Assembly: GCF_000264905.1 (NCBI RefSeq)
Contig: NW_006763148.1
Span: 452,545-516,544, forward strand
DNA: 64,000 nt
Direction of reading: 5' to 3'
Source of the DNA: Stereum hirsutum FP-91666 SS1
Taxonomy: Eukaryota; Basidiomycota; Agaricomycetes; Russulales; Stereaceae
Shown: one piece after another, positions 28,082 through 39,983 of the stretch
Numbering within the stretch: the stretch's first letter is position 1
How the letters are laid out: every line of letters begins with the position of its first letter
Translations under genes and position numbers: made by a program
Notes under the pieces: generated by a model
The model's database searches: none
Told to the model about the DNA's origin: nothing
Seen by the model: the letters and a program-made list of their open reading frames with translations, nothing else

Positions 28082-30814
28082 TCAACGGCGCTGAGTCTTG
28101 CCGCCCTTCCGCTTGCCAGCGAACAGATGCTTTGGCTGTGTGAGCGCGAAGAGTCAGTACGTTGTGCTCGCATTGAAGTCAAACAAGAGATGATAGAAGG
28201 GAACGGGAGACATACCATTTTCGTTTTGATCGTACGATCGCCCTCGCCGGCCTTGGCCTGCATATTGCGTTCCCTCTGCCCAAGGTTCCGCAGCTTGACC
28301 GCTTTTGAAGCTTGCTGAACATCCCAAAGAGAAAAGAGAAAAAAAATTCAGTACAAAGAAGACAATAGCAAGGAAGGAAACACAGTAGAACTCGGGAAAA
28401 TAGGAGGGGAAAAGTGAAGAAACGCACCACATCGTCCCGCATACCCGCCAACGATCTGTTCGACCTCGGCTCCCTCTTCGCCACCACACGTCCCTCATTT
28501 GTCTTGGTCTTCTTCCTCGGCGCCTGCTGCTCTCCATCCACATCCATCCATTCCTCCCCTCCGTCCATCAACTCCGGCGCCTCATCACCCTCCCCATCCA
28601 TATCCACATCCATTTCATCATCATCCCCGCGTTTCCTCTTCCCTTGCACACCAGCGCCCTTCACCTTCGCAAGCATGATGGCCCGCTCCTCCAGTCTTGA
28701 GGTATCGAGTCCCGCGGCGGTGAGGTCGGATGTCATTTGTGTGAGTGTGCGGTGGGCGTGTGTCCGTGGGAGCTTGGCCCCGTTTTTGTTCTTCTTTTTG
28801 TGTTGGGATTCGTCTTTGGCGATCAGTGAAACTTGGAAGGCGGCGGCTTCGCGTTCGTCGTCGGAGTCGAACTGTATTACGTCGATTCAGTCAGTTGAAT
28901 GGACACGGATACGATAAGGTAGTAGAATCCGAAAGAAATAGGGATGGGGGTGGGGTGACGGAGCAGAACGGTGAGATGAGGGCGAAGATAGAGTACGTAC
29001 CATATCTTCCTCGCTGTCGTAGAATCCCTCCGCCTCGAGCTTCTCCTCTTCCCTCTCGAGCGCCTCCAACTTCTCCGCAATATCCGGATCGATGAAATCC
29101 GCAATATTCTTCCCGTTCATGACCTCCGGAATGATATCCTCCTTCCACTCCGGGTTCGCGAGCATATAGTTCTCTGCAGCACACACATCAGCCAACCATA
29201 CCAACCATAAGGTTTCACGGAGAAAGAGTATGGGAACGCACTCTTCATGTTCATATTATACACTCCCGGTCCTCCCTCCTCCAGTTCAATGTCCCTCTCC
29301 AACCTGATCCTCTCCGGATCATCCTTCTCGAACTTCTTCCTCTCCTTCACCTTCTCCGGTATGAACGCCTCCCTAACCACGTCGTCCCTCGGCTTCGGCT
29401 GCGCAACATGTATCCTATTGATCACCGTATTGATCTTGCTTCCCTTCAGCTTGTTCTCCACGCGCTGCGCGAGAAGGAGATCGCAGGCTTTGGTTTTGAG
29501 GTCCATGACGCCTTCGTCGGAGTAGCAAGAGACTTGGATGTGCGCGACGTCGGGGGCGGTGATTATTTCGTCGACGAGGGCACGCGTGGAGGGGACGAGG
29601 TCGTTGAGACGGGTGACGTCGATTTTATTGATTACGAGCATGACGGGTTTGCCGGCGAAGAGGGGTTTGATGGAGTGGAAGAGTTTGCACTATTGTAGGT
29701 GGGGCCATGAGTTCACGTCGGTGAGAAAGGACTCCAGAGGGAAATGGAGGGTTGGGAGCTGAGAAAAAAGTGAAAACGTACCTGAGCCTCGACCGTGTAC
29801 CCACACTGCTCACTCAAATCCATGAAGTACAAAACACAACTCTTCAAATGCGCCAACGCCGTAATACTCTGCATCTCGATCGTGTTCATCTCCTCCAACG
29901 GGTGGTCCAAAATCCCGGGCGTATCGATCACCTGCCACCGCAGGTACTTATAATCGAGATGGCCGACGAAGAGCGACTTGGTGGTGAACGCATACGGTTG
30001 AACGTCGACATCGGCCCTGGTGACTTTGTTGATGAAGGACGATTTGCCGACATTCGGGTAGCCGCAGATGAGGAGCGTGCGGGTGTTGGGGTCGATGGCG
30101 GGCAGACGGGATATGTGTTGCCTGACTTGTTCGAGGTAGGCTAGCGGATCTTTTTGGCGGCGCATGATAGTAGCCATACTGAGACAAAAACCGATTTAGA
30201 GAGCGGTAGGAGAAGATAGGGTGGAAAGTACGCACCGACCCATCGCAGCCCTCTTGAGCTGTTTACACCGGTAAAGACTGTCTCCAAACTTGAGCAGACG
30301 GACATAGTCCTTTGCTACCTGGTCGATGAGGTGGCGAGCCGTACGCAGCTGGCCGAGCGCGAGCTTGTAGTGGTTTTTGTCGTAAAGGACGTTCATGAGG
30401 GAGGATAAGAAGGGGTGAAGATCCTATACAACCCAAGCATGCGTCAGGGTCATAGGATAGAATCGTAAATAGGGCGAGGTATAACGTACATCGAGCATAG
30501 GAAACTCGGTAAGAATGGCCGAAAGCTTTTCGTCGAATGTATCCTGCGTGAACTTGACCTTGCGCATATAAAAGTTTCGTATCCTGCTGATCTTGAAGTT
30601 TTTGTGGATGACCTATAGCATCGTGGCCAACCATTCATGACACCACGCAGCATCCGACCAATACCGTAAATCTCAAGTCCTATCTCCCAAATATACTGGC
30701 AAGAAGAAAAAAACGCACGGTGGGCGTCTTCCTCTGCGTCCTGGACAACACAATGTCCAAGAAATCGGTAGCCGTAGGCACCGGCGCAATCGCCTTCAGT
30801 CCGCTCGTCGACAT
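28082..30814 (-). CDS. NOG1: Nucleolar GTP-binding protein 1 (60S ribosome biogenesis)
   Basis: Multi-exon minus-strand gene from [20 protein letters not shown] (30814) to GGKTQRR, stop (28082). Exons in order encode the N-terminal helical bundle ([57 protein letters not shown]), then [20 protein letters not shown] and the GTPase domain: G1 [10 protein letters not shown], switch region [15 protein letters not shown]3 DTPGILDHP and G4 NKID. The NOGCT region ([60 protein letters not shown]) and a basic/acidic C-terminal tail with [17 protein letters not shown] follow. Nog1 binds pre-60S particles in the nucleolus and is essential in yeast. All domains are present, and introns are 60-90 bp. An acidic stretch with [20 protein letters not shown] lies in the tail. 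The Walker G1 exon begins at about 30177. Confidence 0.96.
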
Positions 30815-31999
30815 CGCTTGTTCTGTTGCGGGGTTTTGAAAGGGGTGAAAAGAGGATGGGGAGACGAGAAAGGGGGCTGAGCTCGCTGCAGACGGCGTGC
30901 TCGACGTCTGCAAACCGCATCTCCCAAATTTTAGTTACGTAATGTTTTCGCACCCTGAATGAAATTGGTGCCACTGTGGCGATCTCAGCCGCCACCGCCA
31001 CAGCGAGACATCCCCACAGCAGAGCACCTAAATATTCACCAGCCAGCTCCCTCTTTCACCCTCGAGTCTCGACTGACCAGGCCGCCCATAATTCAAGGCC
31101 ATAAATCCATCCTACCCTCCCATATTATACCTATAATCGATGCCCACCACTTCCACAATATGAATCCCAGACTCTTGCTCCACTAACCTTCCTTCCTCTT
31201 TCACCCAGGCACCCAGTTCATTGACATTCCAGCCGTCATTCATCTCTCCCCGTTTCGCAGTCACAGTCACACACCAACCAGAGTGGAACGAGTGGAACCA
31301 AGATCCAGACTGAGATAATTGCACGCATGCAAAGTAGCAAAATACCAACCTCGACAAACCAAACAACCAAACAACAGACCAACAAACCAACTAACGAACC
31401 AGGGGTAGCAAAAAACGAATTAATACAAATCAAGCAGGCAGGCGCGCAAGCAAGCGAACGAGGAAGAAGGGAATAGAAAATAGAAGAACAACGAGCAGCG
31501 AGCAACGTCTCTCATCTTATCTCATCTCATAAACGTGACGGAATGTTTAAACGGAAAGGCAAACCATTGACAAAAAACACGTATGTAAAGGGAATAGAGG
31601 AAAATGGCAATGATCGGAGGAGGAGAAAAGAGAGAGAAAAGAGGAGAAACAAATAATCGAGATTGATTGCGATGGTATGACTGTAGAGCAGAGGTGTGAT
31701 GCGGGCGTGGGCTTGGGCGTGGCTCAGAAGAAGCAGAAGCAGAAGCAGAGGAATGCGAGAATCGAGAATACTTATATAGAGCGGAGGATGGGGTACGATA
31801 CGGTACTTAGATGTGGGCGCATGCATGGGTGAAAGGACATCATAACGATCAGGGTGAGGGAGAACACCGCCCATTCGAGGCGGGGCAGGAAGGGATGTCG
31901 CATCGTGAGTAAATATCGGTAGGTGGAGGGTGGAGAAGGTTGGGGAGGTGGCCAAACGCGCAAGGCGAGGTTGGTGCTGATCATTGGCGGTCAATACGA
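30815..31999. other. Intergenic region between two minus-strand genes
   Basis: NOG1 promoter followed by the 3' flank of the G-alpha gene. Short low-complexity tracts occur, including GAAGCA repeats near 31727-31748 and CAAACCAAC-type runs near 31360-31400. No gene is seen. Confidence 0.4.
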
Positions 32000-34900
32000 T
32001 CATGCAAGTCCGGATTGCCCCAGGTACGATCGGATGATAGCCTCATTGACTGTTATCCCCAAACAAATTCATTAGCATAGTCCACACTCCACAACCACCC
32101 TCAAACCGAACGTACCATCCACAATAATCTTCTGCGTCGCACTGACGTCCAACATCGACGTGAAATGCACGAACAGCTTCTGTCGGCTCTGACCCTTCCT
32201 CTTATGCACCTGCGAGAAATGCGCACGGAAATACTCCGACACGTCCTCGTACCGATTCGGTCGTTCGCCGTACGAAGTGATGTATTTCTTGACCACGATC
32301 CCCGATTGTAGCTTCTTCTTCAGCAGGTCGGTCTATGCAAGGTGTTCAGTCAGCCTCCAACCCCAAACCCAACAGTATTGACTCCATGCGTGGTAAAAAG
32401 TGCGAAAAAGAAAAGTCAAGGAACGCACCTTATTCAGCATCAACACCAAGCTCGAATTCTTCAACAGCTTATTCGTACAAATCGCCGTGAACAGCTGCAA
32501 CGAATCGTCGATCCGGTTCGTCCGCGGGTCTTCTTCCAGGTACTACAATAGTAAAGCAGTGCGAACCATCGCATCAGCGAACCGCGCATACGAAAAGAAC
32601 GCAATGCATGCACAGCGTGAACGGGAGGGCGAGTGCCTGGCGGCATATTAAGGAGTAGGGATCGGTGAAAGGACAGGAGCGAGACGGACGAAGATAGGTG
32701 GGATTGCGGATGGAAGTCGAATAAAGCGGGATGAGAGAAGTGATTAAAGAGAAGAAGCAAGCTGAGAAAGCTTGGAAGGGGTAGAGTGGCGATGACTGTT
32801 ATGTATAGCCCACAGCGCCACAGAGACATGCAGATTGAAGAACGAAGGAAGGACAAGAGAAGGCGGAAGAACGTAAAACGCACCTGATCAAAAGCGCTGA
32901 TAGGTGCCAAAAAGATGATAGCGGTGGCTACACAAAACGAAAGCAGGAGGAAAAACAGCGTCAGTAACGTCACTCGCCGAAAAGCGCAAACCCAAAAGCA
33001 AAGAGACAGAAATCAAAGAATGAAGGAAGGGGCGCAAAGCAGATCCCAGCGAACACGAACACGAGAACGTCCCAAATCAAGTCGAATCGAATCGCCGAAT
33101 AACAGGCTCGCGCCCGATAAGTTAATAGACAGACGAAAGTTCAATCCACGACACCACCCGCACCCGCACCTTCCCATCCTCCACCCGTCACCGGTACCGC
33201 TTCCACGCAAACATAGCCCTCCCATTCTTTTCTTAGACATCGCCATCCAAAAAGAAAGGCGAAGAAATCCAAAAGAAAAAAAAAACGAGATCATCCACAT
33301 CCACATCATCATCCCAGCATCCCATCAAAGCACATGCTCGCTCGCTATCAATGCCCACTCCGCTGCTTCTCCCGTCTCGCATCTCGCATCTCCTCCCCTT
33401 CATTCATTCATCCATCCCAATTCCAAATTCCAAATCTCCTATTATCACTCCGCGCAGGCCACACACGCACATGCAACCCCCGCACCGTGCCACGAGTGTG
33501 GAGGGCATGATGTGACTTATGACGACTCTGGAAGGACGCGGAAAAAAAAAACACGTCCCCAAACCGGGAGAACAGTTGCGTCCCAGACGCCCAAACGCCC
33601 ACAAACGCAAAAACAGAACAAAGGAGAAGCATGATATGATATATCGCCATGCTGAATCACACCACAACATAACACAGTGATATGATGAATCATGAATCAT
33701 GAATCAGAAATCATCCCAGCCCAGCCAGCCAGACAGACAGACCAAGGCGCGATGATCAGAACGGCGAACGGCACGATCAGAAATCTGACCGCTCGTGAGC
33801 ACTTCTTCAGCAGACGGGAGCGAGGATGAGATGCGAGAATCGCCCGCTCGCCCGCTCTCGAACGAGCTAGCTCCGACATCTAACTGTAACTGTAACCGTA
33901 CACCCTACGGTATCAGCCTCAGTCTCAAAACAATCGGTCACTTCGTATCCGAACGTCGAAGAGGACGAAGTTCGTCAAGGCATGGGCATGGGCATAGAAG
34001 CCCATAAACGGACGAGCTGACGAAGCGTGTAGATGCTGATGATGGGAAGGACGAGGCTGGGGAAGATGGCAGAGCGTGCGTGAAGACCTAGATCGAACCA
34101 TGCACAACGACCAGCGATGTACGTCTCGGACGGACAGACAACTAGAGGGGGATACGTAGCCTCCAATACGCCACTCAAAACCGATCGAACCAAAAAAAAC
34201 CCCCCCAAAGAAAAAAGGAAAAAACGCAAAAAAGGATAATCGGACTGACCATCATCAAAATACGGTACCCATGCGTGCCGCTATCCGTCCGAATTCGAGT
34301 TCAGTTTCGTGCAGTACGAGTCGGGAGTCGGAGTCCAAGTCCAAGTCCAAGTCGGAGGCCGGGAGTATGTCCGTATATTCGTGGTGTTTGACGTGACGTG
34401 TCGAGACGACCGAGATGTGATAGCGAGCGTTGAACGATGGATGATAGATCATATCCGAAAGGAAAGAAAAACAAGAAAAGATCAGTTTCCTCTCCAACAA
34501 TCTCTTCAAGGGAGAGTTGTCTGCGGTGAGGGGTATCACTTGCCTGTCCTCTCTAAAAACATAAAACAAAGAAAAGACGATCAGCGATCAGCGTCATCGT
34601 AACCTCAAACTGCTATGGGACTCGAAAGAGGAAGGGGGCTCCAAAGAAGGTCACAAGGAGGGTCGCAAGAAAAGGAAGAGGAGAGGGAGAAGGAGAGATA
34701 GAAATGGAGTAATGGAGTAAAAGTGTCACGGCATCGCAAAGTGAAAGATGCGCAAAAGGTAGAAAGTGGCAGCATCGTAACATGATGATGCAGTAATCGG
34801 CTCCGGAAAGCAACAGATAGAAACACCGCACACTAATAAGGATGGTATACGGCGGAGAGAAAGATGCGAGACCCAACATCAAATGAGAGGGTGGAAGGTA

Positions 34901-36378
34901 GAGAACGCAACGTAAAGACAGAAGTCGGAAAAAGGAGAAGGGTGTAGAACGCCACGAAACGAAATGAAATGAAAATCGACATGAACATGACACTCACAGC
35001 CCCACCGACATCATAAAGATACCAATTATAATGCCCCCCTCCGAAATTGATATCGAACGTGTGTTCTGTGACGCCGAGCGTTTGTAGCCGTACGTGTAGG
35101 ATGTCCTCTGTTCACCCGAGTAGGTACGTTAGTCGAGGCTAAATTTGATGTGGACAGGGGAGGAAAGGAAGGGAGAAAGGTACCTGTTGTGGGCATGTAT
35201 TCCGGTTCTGATAGTCGATGTACCTCTTCCAGAAAGCTGTGTATCAGAAAGAAGGATGGCTTGTCAGTTACCGCCCCTCGGAGCATGTGAAGAGTCGAAA
35301 GCGGCCGTTCGAGTCCACTTTGCTCGACAAATGGAAGTGGAAGGACAGTGGACACCGTGGGTGGAGACATTGGCCCTCCTGGCTGATCTCGTCAATCTTC
35401 CGAGCCGGAACAGAGTCCCCATGTGCCACATGTCCCGACGTGTGGCCCGCATCCCACTCAACGAAAGCAAAACAACGCTCACAATGATGCAGACTCGTCC
35501 AGTCGTAGTTTGCGTAGCCTGAGGAGAGCCTTGACGGCGGGATGACGCCAAAGCCTTTCGACGTCATACTTCGTATCATGCAATTGCCGAGCGGCCATAT
35601 TCGCCATCACGCCCGCCTTTGCGTTCGCTAGCGAGTTGCGAATATCGGAAAGTGGCCAGGACCGTGTGGGCGTCACGAGCGCCTGCCAGCCTGCGCGAAC
35701 ATAGACGCCGGATCTGCCACCCGCGACGCTCACGCCGTTCGACAGCTCCGAGGCTAGGTTGTCCTCGATGGTGATCAGCGGTAGGAGCTTCGTGCGTATC
35801 CGGCCGATCTCATCTGGCCAGTTGGGGCCGAGGTTGATTAGGGACGAGAAGGAGTTGTCGGTCTGGTTGTTCGTGAATTCCATCTCGAGTTCTTCGAGGA
35901 TGGTCCGGACGGCCTTGATGACGTTGAAGAAGACGATAGGGCGCCATGAGGGCCGTTCGCGGTCGAGCGTCTGCGAGGCGTAGTAGAGCTGAAACTGTTT
36001 CTGGAGTGTCGATTTGCCAGACTCTGCCTGGCCGAGGAGCATGACTGAAGCAGATCCAGCGATTTAATGAGTTTCATGTTCGGGGAAAGCCCTGGCTTGG
36101 AATTCTGCGATGGAAAGCAGACAGGACTGAATGAGAGCTCACCTTTGACGTCTTTCCGGTTGGACTGCTTCTTCTTCATCCCCTCCCGCTCTTGCTGCAG
36201 ACGACGACGAGCACCGCATCAAAAACACCATTCCCAAAACGGGCAATCGGCGAAGGGCATGCATTGTAGGACGCACCTTGAGCATCTCGTCTATGGACTT
36301 GGATATGCGCCTGGCCTCTGCATCGTCCACGATTCCTGGCATTCTCGGGGAAGGCGCGCTGGCGGGGCGGCGGGGCAT
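32000..36378 (-). CDS. Heterotrimeric G-protein alpha subunit, divergent agaricomycete type
   Basis: Eleven exons (36378-36277, 36194-36143, 36044-35483, 35236-35184, 35107-34998, 34552-34544, 34280-34250, 32927-32884, 32542-32429, 32332-32116, 32049-32000) total 1344 nt, exactly 447 codons plus stop. GTP-binding motifs: G1 GQAESGKST at about residues 56-64; switch I Arg/Thr in VRLQTLGVTEHTF; G3/switch II DVGGARGQRHAW in place of the usual DVGGQR; G4 NKTD; and TSMLD near the G5 position. The helical domain is enlarged. The subunit would couple membrane receptors to downstream signalling; switch II lacks the normal catalytic Gln and the usual ERKKW run, so GTP hydrolysis may be altered (inference). 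There is no obvious N-terminal Gly-2 for myristoylation. Introns are long for this window (445, 263, 1322 and 341 bp among them). The N terminus MPRRPASAPSPRMPG is basic. Confidence 0.9.
34544..34552 (-). other. 9-nt microexon of the G-alpha gene, followed by a GC-AG intron
   Basis: The sequence TTTTTAG, AGAGGACAG, GCAAGT on the minus strand supplies an acceptor, nine coding bases (Arg-Gly-Gln) and a consensus GC donor. Without it the protein would read DVGGARHAW, three residues shorter in switch II than the family. With it the full coding length is a multiple of three. Confidence 0.7.
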
Positions 36379-37723
36379 GTATGATGTGCAGGTTGGAATG
36401 AGGGAAGGGGGAAAAGATACGGGGGAGCGTATGGCTGCATCAACCAGTCCATCATTTCAAGATTCCGACCACAGCAACGGCGCTCGCTCCAAATCACATC
36501 CCTCTCCAACTGATCGCCAACAAACTCAGATCGCCTGTCCCCTTTCGGCCAACTCTCATAAGCGCCTTTTCTTTTTCGCGTTTTTCTTTTCCCTTCCTCC
36601 TCATTTCTTATTTCTCCTCTGGGCGGAGTGCGGTGTTCCAAGGCAGCGGCTTGGCACCACGTGCGCGTGGCACTCCCCGACCCCGACACACGGATCTGAC
36701 TGTAACGGTCTTTCTCTCTTCCTGTCCCATCTCTATCCATCTATCGCCATCCCGCCCAACACACCCAGGACAGATCTTCGCCCGGATGCAGCAACAACCT
36801 CACCCTCCATCGTATCTGTTCGTCGTTCATCCATAACCACCAACTTCGCATCGTTCCTTAGACTGTGCACTGTGCACGCCACAGCCATCGCTCAGCTCGT
36901 AATAGACGCTCAGACGGCCGTGTGCACGTCCCTTGTGCACCGGTATAGCTTGGATCGTTATGGAGGACCCAAACCCCCCTTCACTCTACTCTATCATATA
37001 TCTATCACTTTCACTCCCTCTGTGGCGTCTTCCTAAACTCGTTTCAGCGCTCTCAGCAACACCGACGCCCGCCGTAGCCGTAGTCGACGCCATATCCTCA
37101 TTCCCTCCGAGACTCGAGTCCCGCCATTGAAATATGAACATTTCACGGTCTTGATGTCCCATTTTTTTCTTTCTTTTTATGTTCGGAGGTCGAAGTTGGG
37201 CGTCTACGACGAGAAAACCCGCGCCATGGACGATGCTCTAGGTCGTTCTACATTCTGGCTATGCGGTCAGTAAGCACGAAAACTTCAAAGGTCGCGCGTT
37301 CGTCGGTCGTCATTTTTCTAAATCCCTGAATTCTGAATCTTGATTGAGAAACGAAATCACCGACGGATCATGGGCTCATCTACTTATGTAGGTGGCATGG
37401 ATCCGAGTCCATGCCTTGTCCTGGTCCTGGTCCATTCATCTAGCAACTCGAATCACCGTCGGATCTACTGTGTTTGCACCATCTGGCTTCAGAGGCAGAG
37501 TCACAGTGGACGGGACGATGTTGATTTGGATGGTCACGGCGATGTACTTATGGGTGCAGAGGACCCAGGATCCAAGGTGTTTGAACTTTGGATGGTAGCC
37601 AGTGACCTCCAGCGGATCGACAGAACCGGACACAACACACTGGCACCGACCGTTACTTACCCTACCGAGATACGGCAGCGATTTAGCAACAATCAACAAT
37701 CAACAGAACTAACTCAATCGCGG
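36379..37723. other. G-alpha promoter and intergenic region
   Basis: No supportable gene. A perfect CACGTG E-box sits at about 36658 within an imperfect GC-rich palindrome. A 209-codon frame starting at 37340 runs across the TIR element boundary at 37730, which argues against it being a gene. Confidence 0.4.
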
Positions 37724-37729
37724 TCTAAC

Positions 37730-37762
37730 CAGGCCCCGGGACGCTTCACCAGAGGTCTCCCG
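37730..37762 (+). repeat. Left terminal inverted repeat
   Basis: Begins CAGGCCCCGGGACGCTTCAC and ends GGTCTCCCG; matches the reverse complement of 39230-39262 with two mismatches. Confidence 0.85.
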
Positions 37763-38014
37763 GCCAAAACCCCTCAAATCGGGGGTCAAATATCCAATTT
37801 TTTTCGCCCACACAAGGGGTCAAATATCCAAAAGTCGGGAAGGCTTGTCACATATCTGAATTTTGTTATGAGGTGTCACAGCTTATGTCACGGATCTGTG
37901 GCCCGAATGCGACTGGGTCTTTATTATACAGGAGAAATGGTGAAACAATTTATGAACAACTATGGATAGACAGCTCTATGCTACATGAGAGAGAATGGAT
38001 ATCCGGTGATCTTT

Positions 38015-38985
38015 CTATTTTCCGTCCTTCGACCGAGCCGGAATCTTCAATGTCAGTGGCTTATCCAAGGCCTTCTTCACCACCGGCTTCGTGAATGCTC
38101 GCCACCTTGATGCAACGACGGGTTTGAGCACTGATCGAAGCGGATCGGCATCGAGAGTCTTAAAGATGTGCGGCCCGAGATTGTACAAGAGTGAGGAGCC
38201 TTTACCATGTGTATGAAGCTCAAAAGACCTGTAATGGCAGGAGAACTCTGGTGGCTCATCTTCAGAATCTTCGCTGTCGGAATCATCGTCGTAGACGCCC
38301 TGAGACTGAGCAGTCCACGGACATTTGTTAGATCACAAGCAGACATGTTAATGTAGACATTGGCAGAAAACACTTACGAGACTCAAAGGAAGATAAACAC
38401 GGAGAGAGAGATAGGATAGGTCACTAGCTTTGTCCACCGTATCCACGGAACAATGTCGACCTGACCCTTTTGTGTAGAGGTCAAGAACCTCGCCGATAAA
38501 GAAGCGGCCTCCACTCCACTTGTTGCGCATGATGACGAAGCATTTCTTCTTTAGCAGATTGACGCTGTTAATATTCTTGGCCTGAATGCCCATCTCTTCC
38601 GACTGATAATCTCGTGCCTGTCTTCGTTCGGACACTGGATACCATGAGAAAAGCATTAGATATGATTCAGATATCAAAGCTTGGACATTAAAGAACGCAC
38701 CGCAGCAAGGACATGTTCCTCGAAGGTTCCACCAACGGAGCCAGGGTGCACAGCACCTTCAGCGAGGGGACCTAGCCATGAAGAGAAGATGAGAAAGTTC
38801 GCCGGCTCGTGTGCTTGCTGTGTCAAAGCACCGACGACATTCAGCGGAGTGCTCGAAATCTTGATACAGTTTTGCGCATGGTTGATGAACGGCGCAATAT
38901 CGACACGGTCAAAGCGTATGTTGCGGATCTGGCGAGTGTGTGTATCGGGCACGAGCTTCGAAAGCTCCGAAGCGTTTGCTGACAT
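38015..38985 (-). CDS. Unknown protein carried inside the TIR element
   Basis: Three exons (38985-38701, 38617-38378, 38305-38015) join in frame to 271 residues. The start is MSANASELSKLVPDTHTRQI; the middle has FEEHVLAA, ARDYQSEEMGIQAKN and a hydrophobic/basic block KWSGGRFFIGEVLDLYTKGS followed by LSYLSLRVYLPL; an acidic stretch YDDDSDSEDEPPEF precedes a basic C terminus. I do not recognise the family. No DDE or zinc-finger transposase signature, signal peptide or membrane helix is evident. The frame is intact despite being inside a mobile element, so the gene may still be used or the insertion may be recent. The second acceptor (AGACAG before GCACGAG) was chosen because it keeps the frame. 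Confidence 0.6.
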
Positions 38986-39229
38986 AGTGTGGGATGCGAG
39001 AAGCTAAAGTGCTCGCCGATGTTGAGATCGTTGAGAAGAAGAACATTATTATATAAGCGTATCAAGGTGTCCTGAAAATCCGGAGTGGCACCGGACCGGG
39101 GCCACTTGGCTCTCCACTTCAGACCCTAAATATCCAAAACTCCGGGAGGATTCGGCCATTCAAGTACATAAATATCCAAATTTTCGGGAGGAAAATGGCA
39201 AATTTCAGGCCTCAAATATCCAAAATTTT

Positions 39230-39262
39230 CGGGAGACCCTTGGTGAAGCGTCCCGGGGCCTG
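39230..39262 (-). repeat. Right terminal inverted repeat
   Basis: Inverted partner of 37730-37762; followed directly by the second TCTAAC. Confidence 0.85.
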
Positions 39263-39962
39263 TCTAACCTCGTCGTCCGCATTGATATGATATCGTCATA
39301 AATACCGTCATGTTGACATGGCGATTTCGATATGTGACCCAACGAGAAGTCTCTGACGTCGAGATCGTAGCTCGGGTTTCGACATCGTCACACTGCACTG
39401 TTCATGGCCTCATGTGTGGGAGTGGGTCTCGGTACACTAGTACTGACTTCTGCCACTGTAAGGTGCTTCGAGGTTGGGGTTGTCAATGTGTTCATTCGAT
39501 GCAGTACGTCTTGACTCGATGATATTTTGGATGTTATGGACGCTCGTCCTTTGAGTCAGGCTCTATTCGATGGATAGTTCCTCAGAGACTAGCACTTGAT
39601 GATGTGTATACAGATTCGACCCAGGGAAGTTACAGTACTCACATCCTTTCCCAAACGTACTTTACGTACAGGGTATTGTAGCGAATGTCCATTGTCCACA
39701 CCCTCATCATAATCCTCAATCAATAGCGCCTTATCCTTTCCACCGTCATCAATTAAACACGCATTGACGGTCAGAAATCGAATACCATCCTTCTCGGTCT
39801 ATGTGTATGGTCTCTGCCTGTTGATTAGGCCCACAATTCGAACAAGTCCTTCCTGACTTGCTAATGATCATCTTGAGCAATTGGATCTGTCAATGTTCTG
39901 CCATTCATAAGCACGAAATTTGAGCGCGACTTGAAAAATCGCAAGATTTCGAGACGAACTTC

Positions 39963-39983
39963 TATGTGTGTGTGTGTGTGTTT
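39963..39983. repeat. (TG)n microsatellite
   Basis: About nine TG units in a row within non-coding sequence. Confidence 0.8.

Larger units (their letters stand above)
37730..39262. mobile_element. 1533-bp TIR element with 6-bp target-site duplication and cargo gene
   Basis: The ends are inverted copies of a 33-bp sequence beginning CAGGCCCCGGGACGCTTCAC, with two mismatches (37730-37762 and 39230-39262). Flanking both sides is TCTAAC (37724-37729 and 39263-39268), a 6-bp direct repeat expected of target duplication. Five copies of AAATATCCAA lie in the subterminal parts (two left, three right), all in the same orientation. Inside is one three-exon minus-strand gene without transposase motifs. 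The superfamily is not assigned; 6 bp does not match the common fungal hAT (8), Mutator (9) or Tc1 (TA) patterns. It is probably a non-autonomous element or one carrying a captured gene. Confidence 0.8.

Noticed and set aside
32915..33634. 239-codon plus-strand frame within the large G-alpha intron
   Set aside because: Low-complexity Arg/Lys/Ser/His composition, overlaps an exon of the opposite-strand gene, no domain or start context.
37340..37969. 209-codon plus-strand frame
   Set aside because: Crosses the left boundary of the TIR element, so it is a chance frame spanning host and insert.
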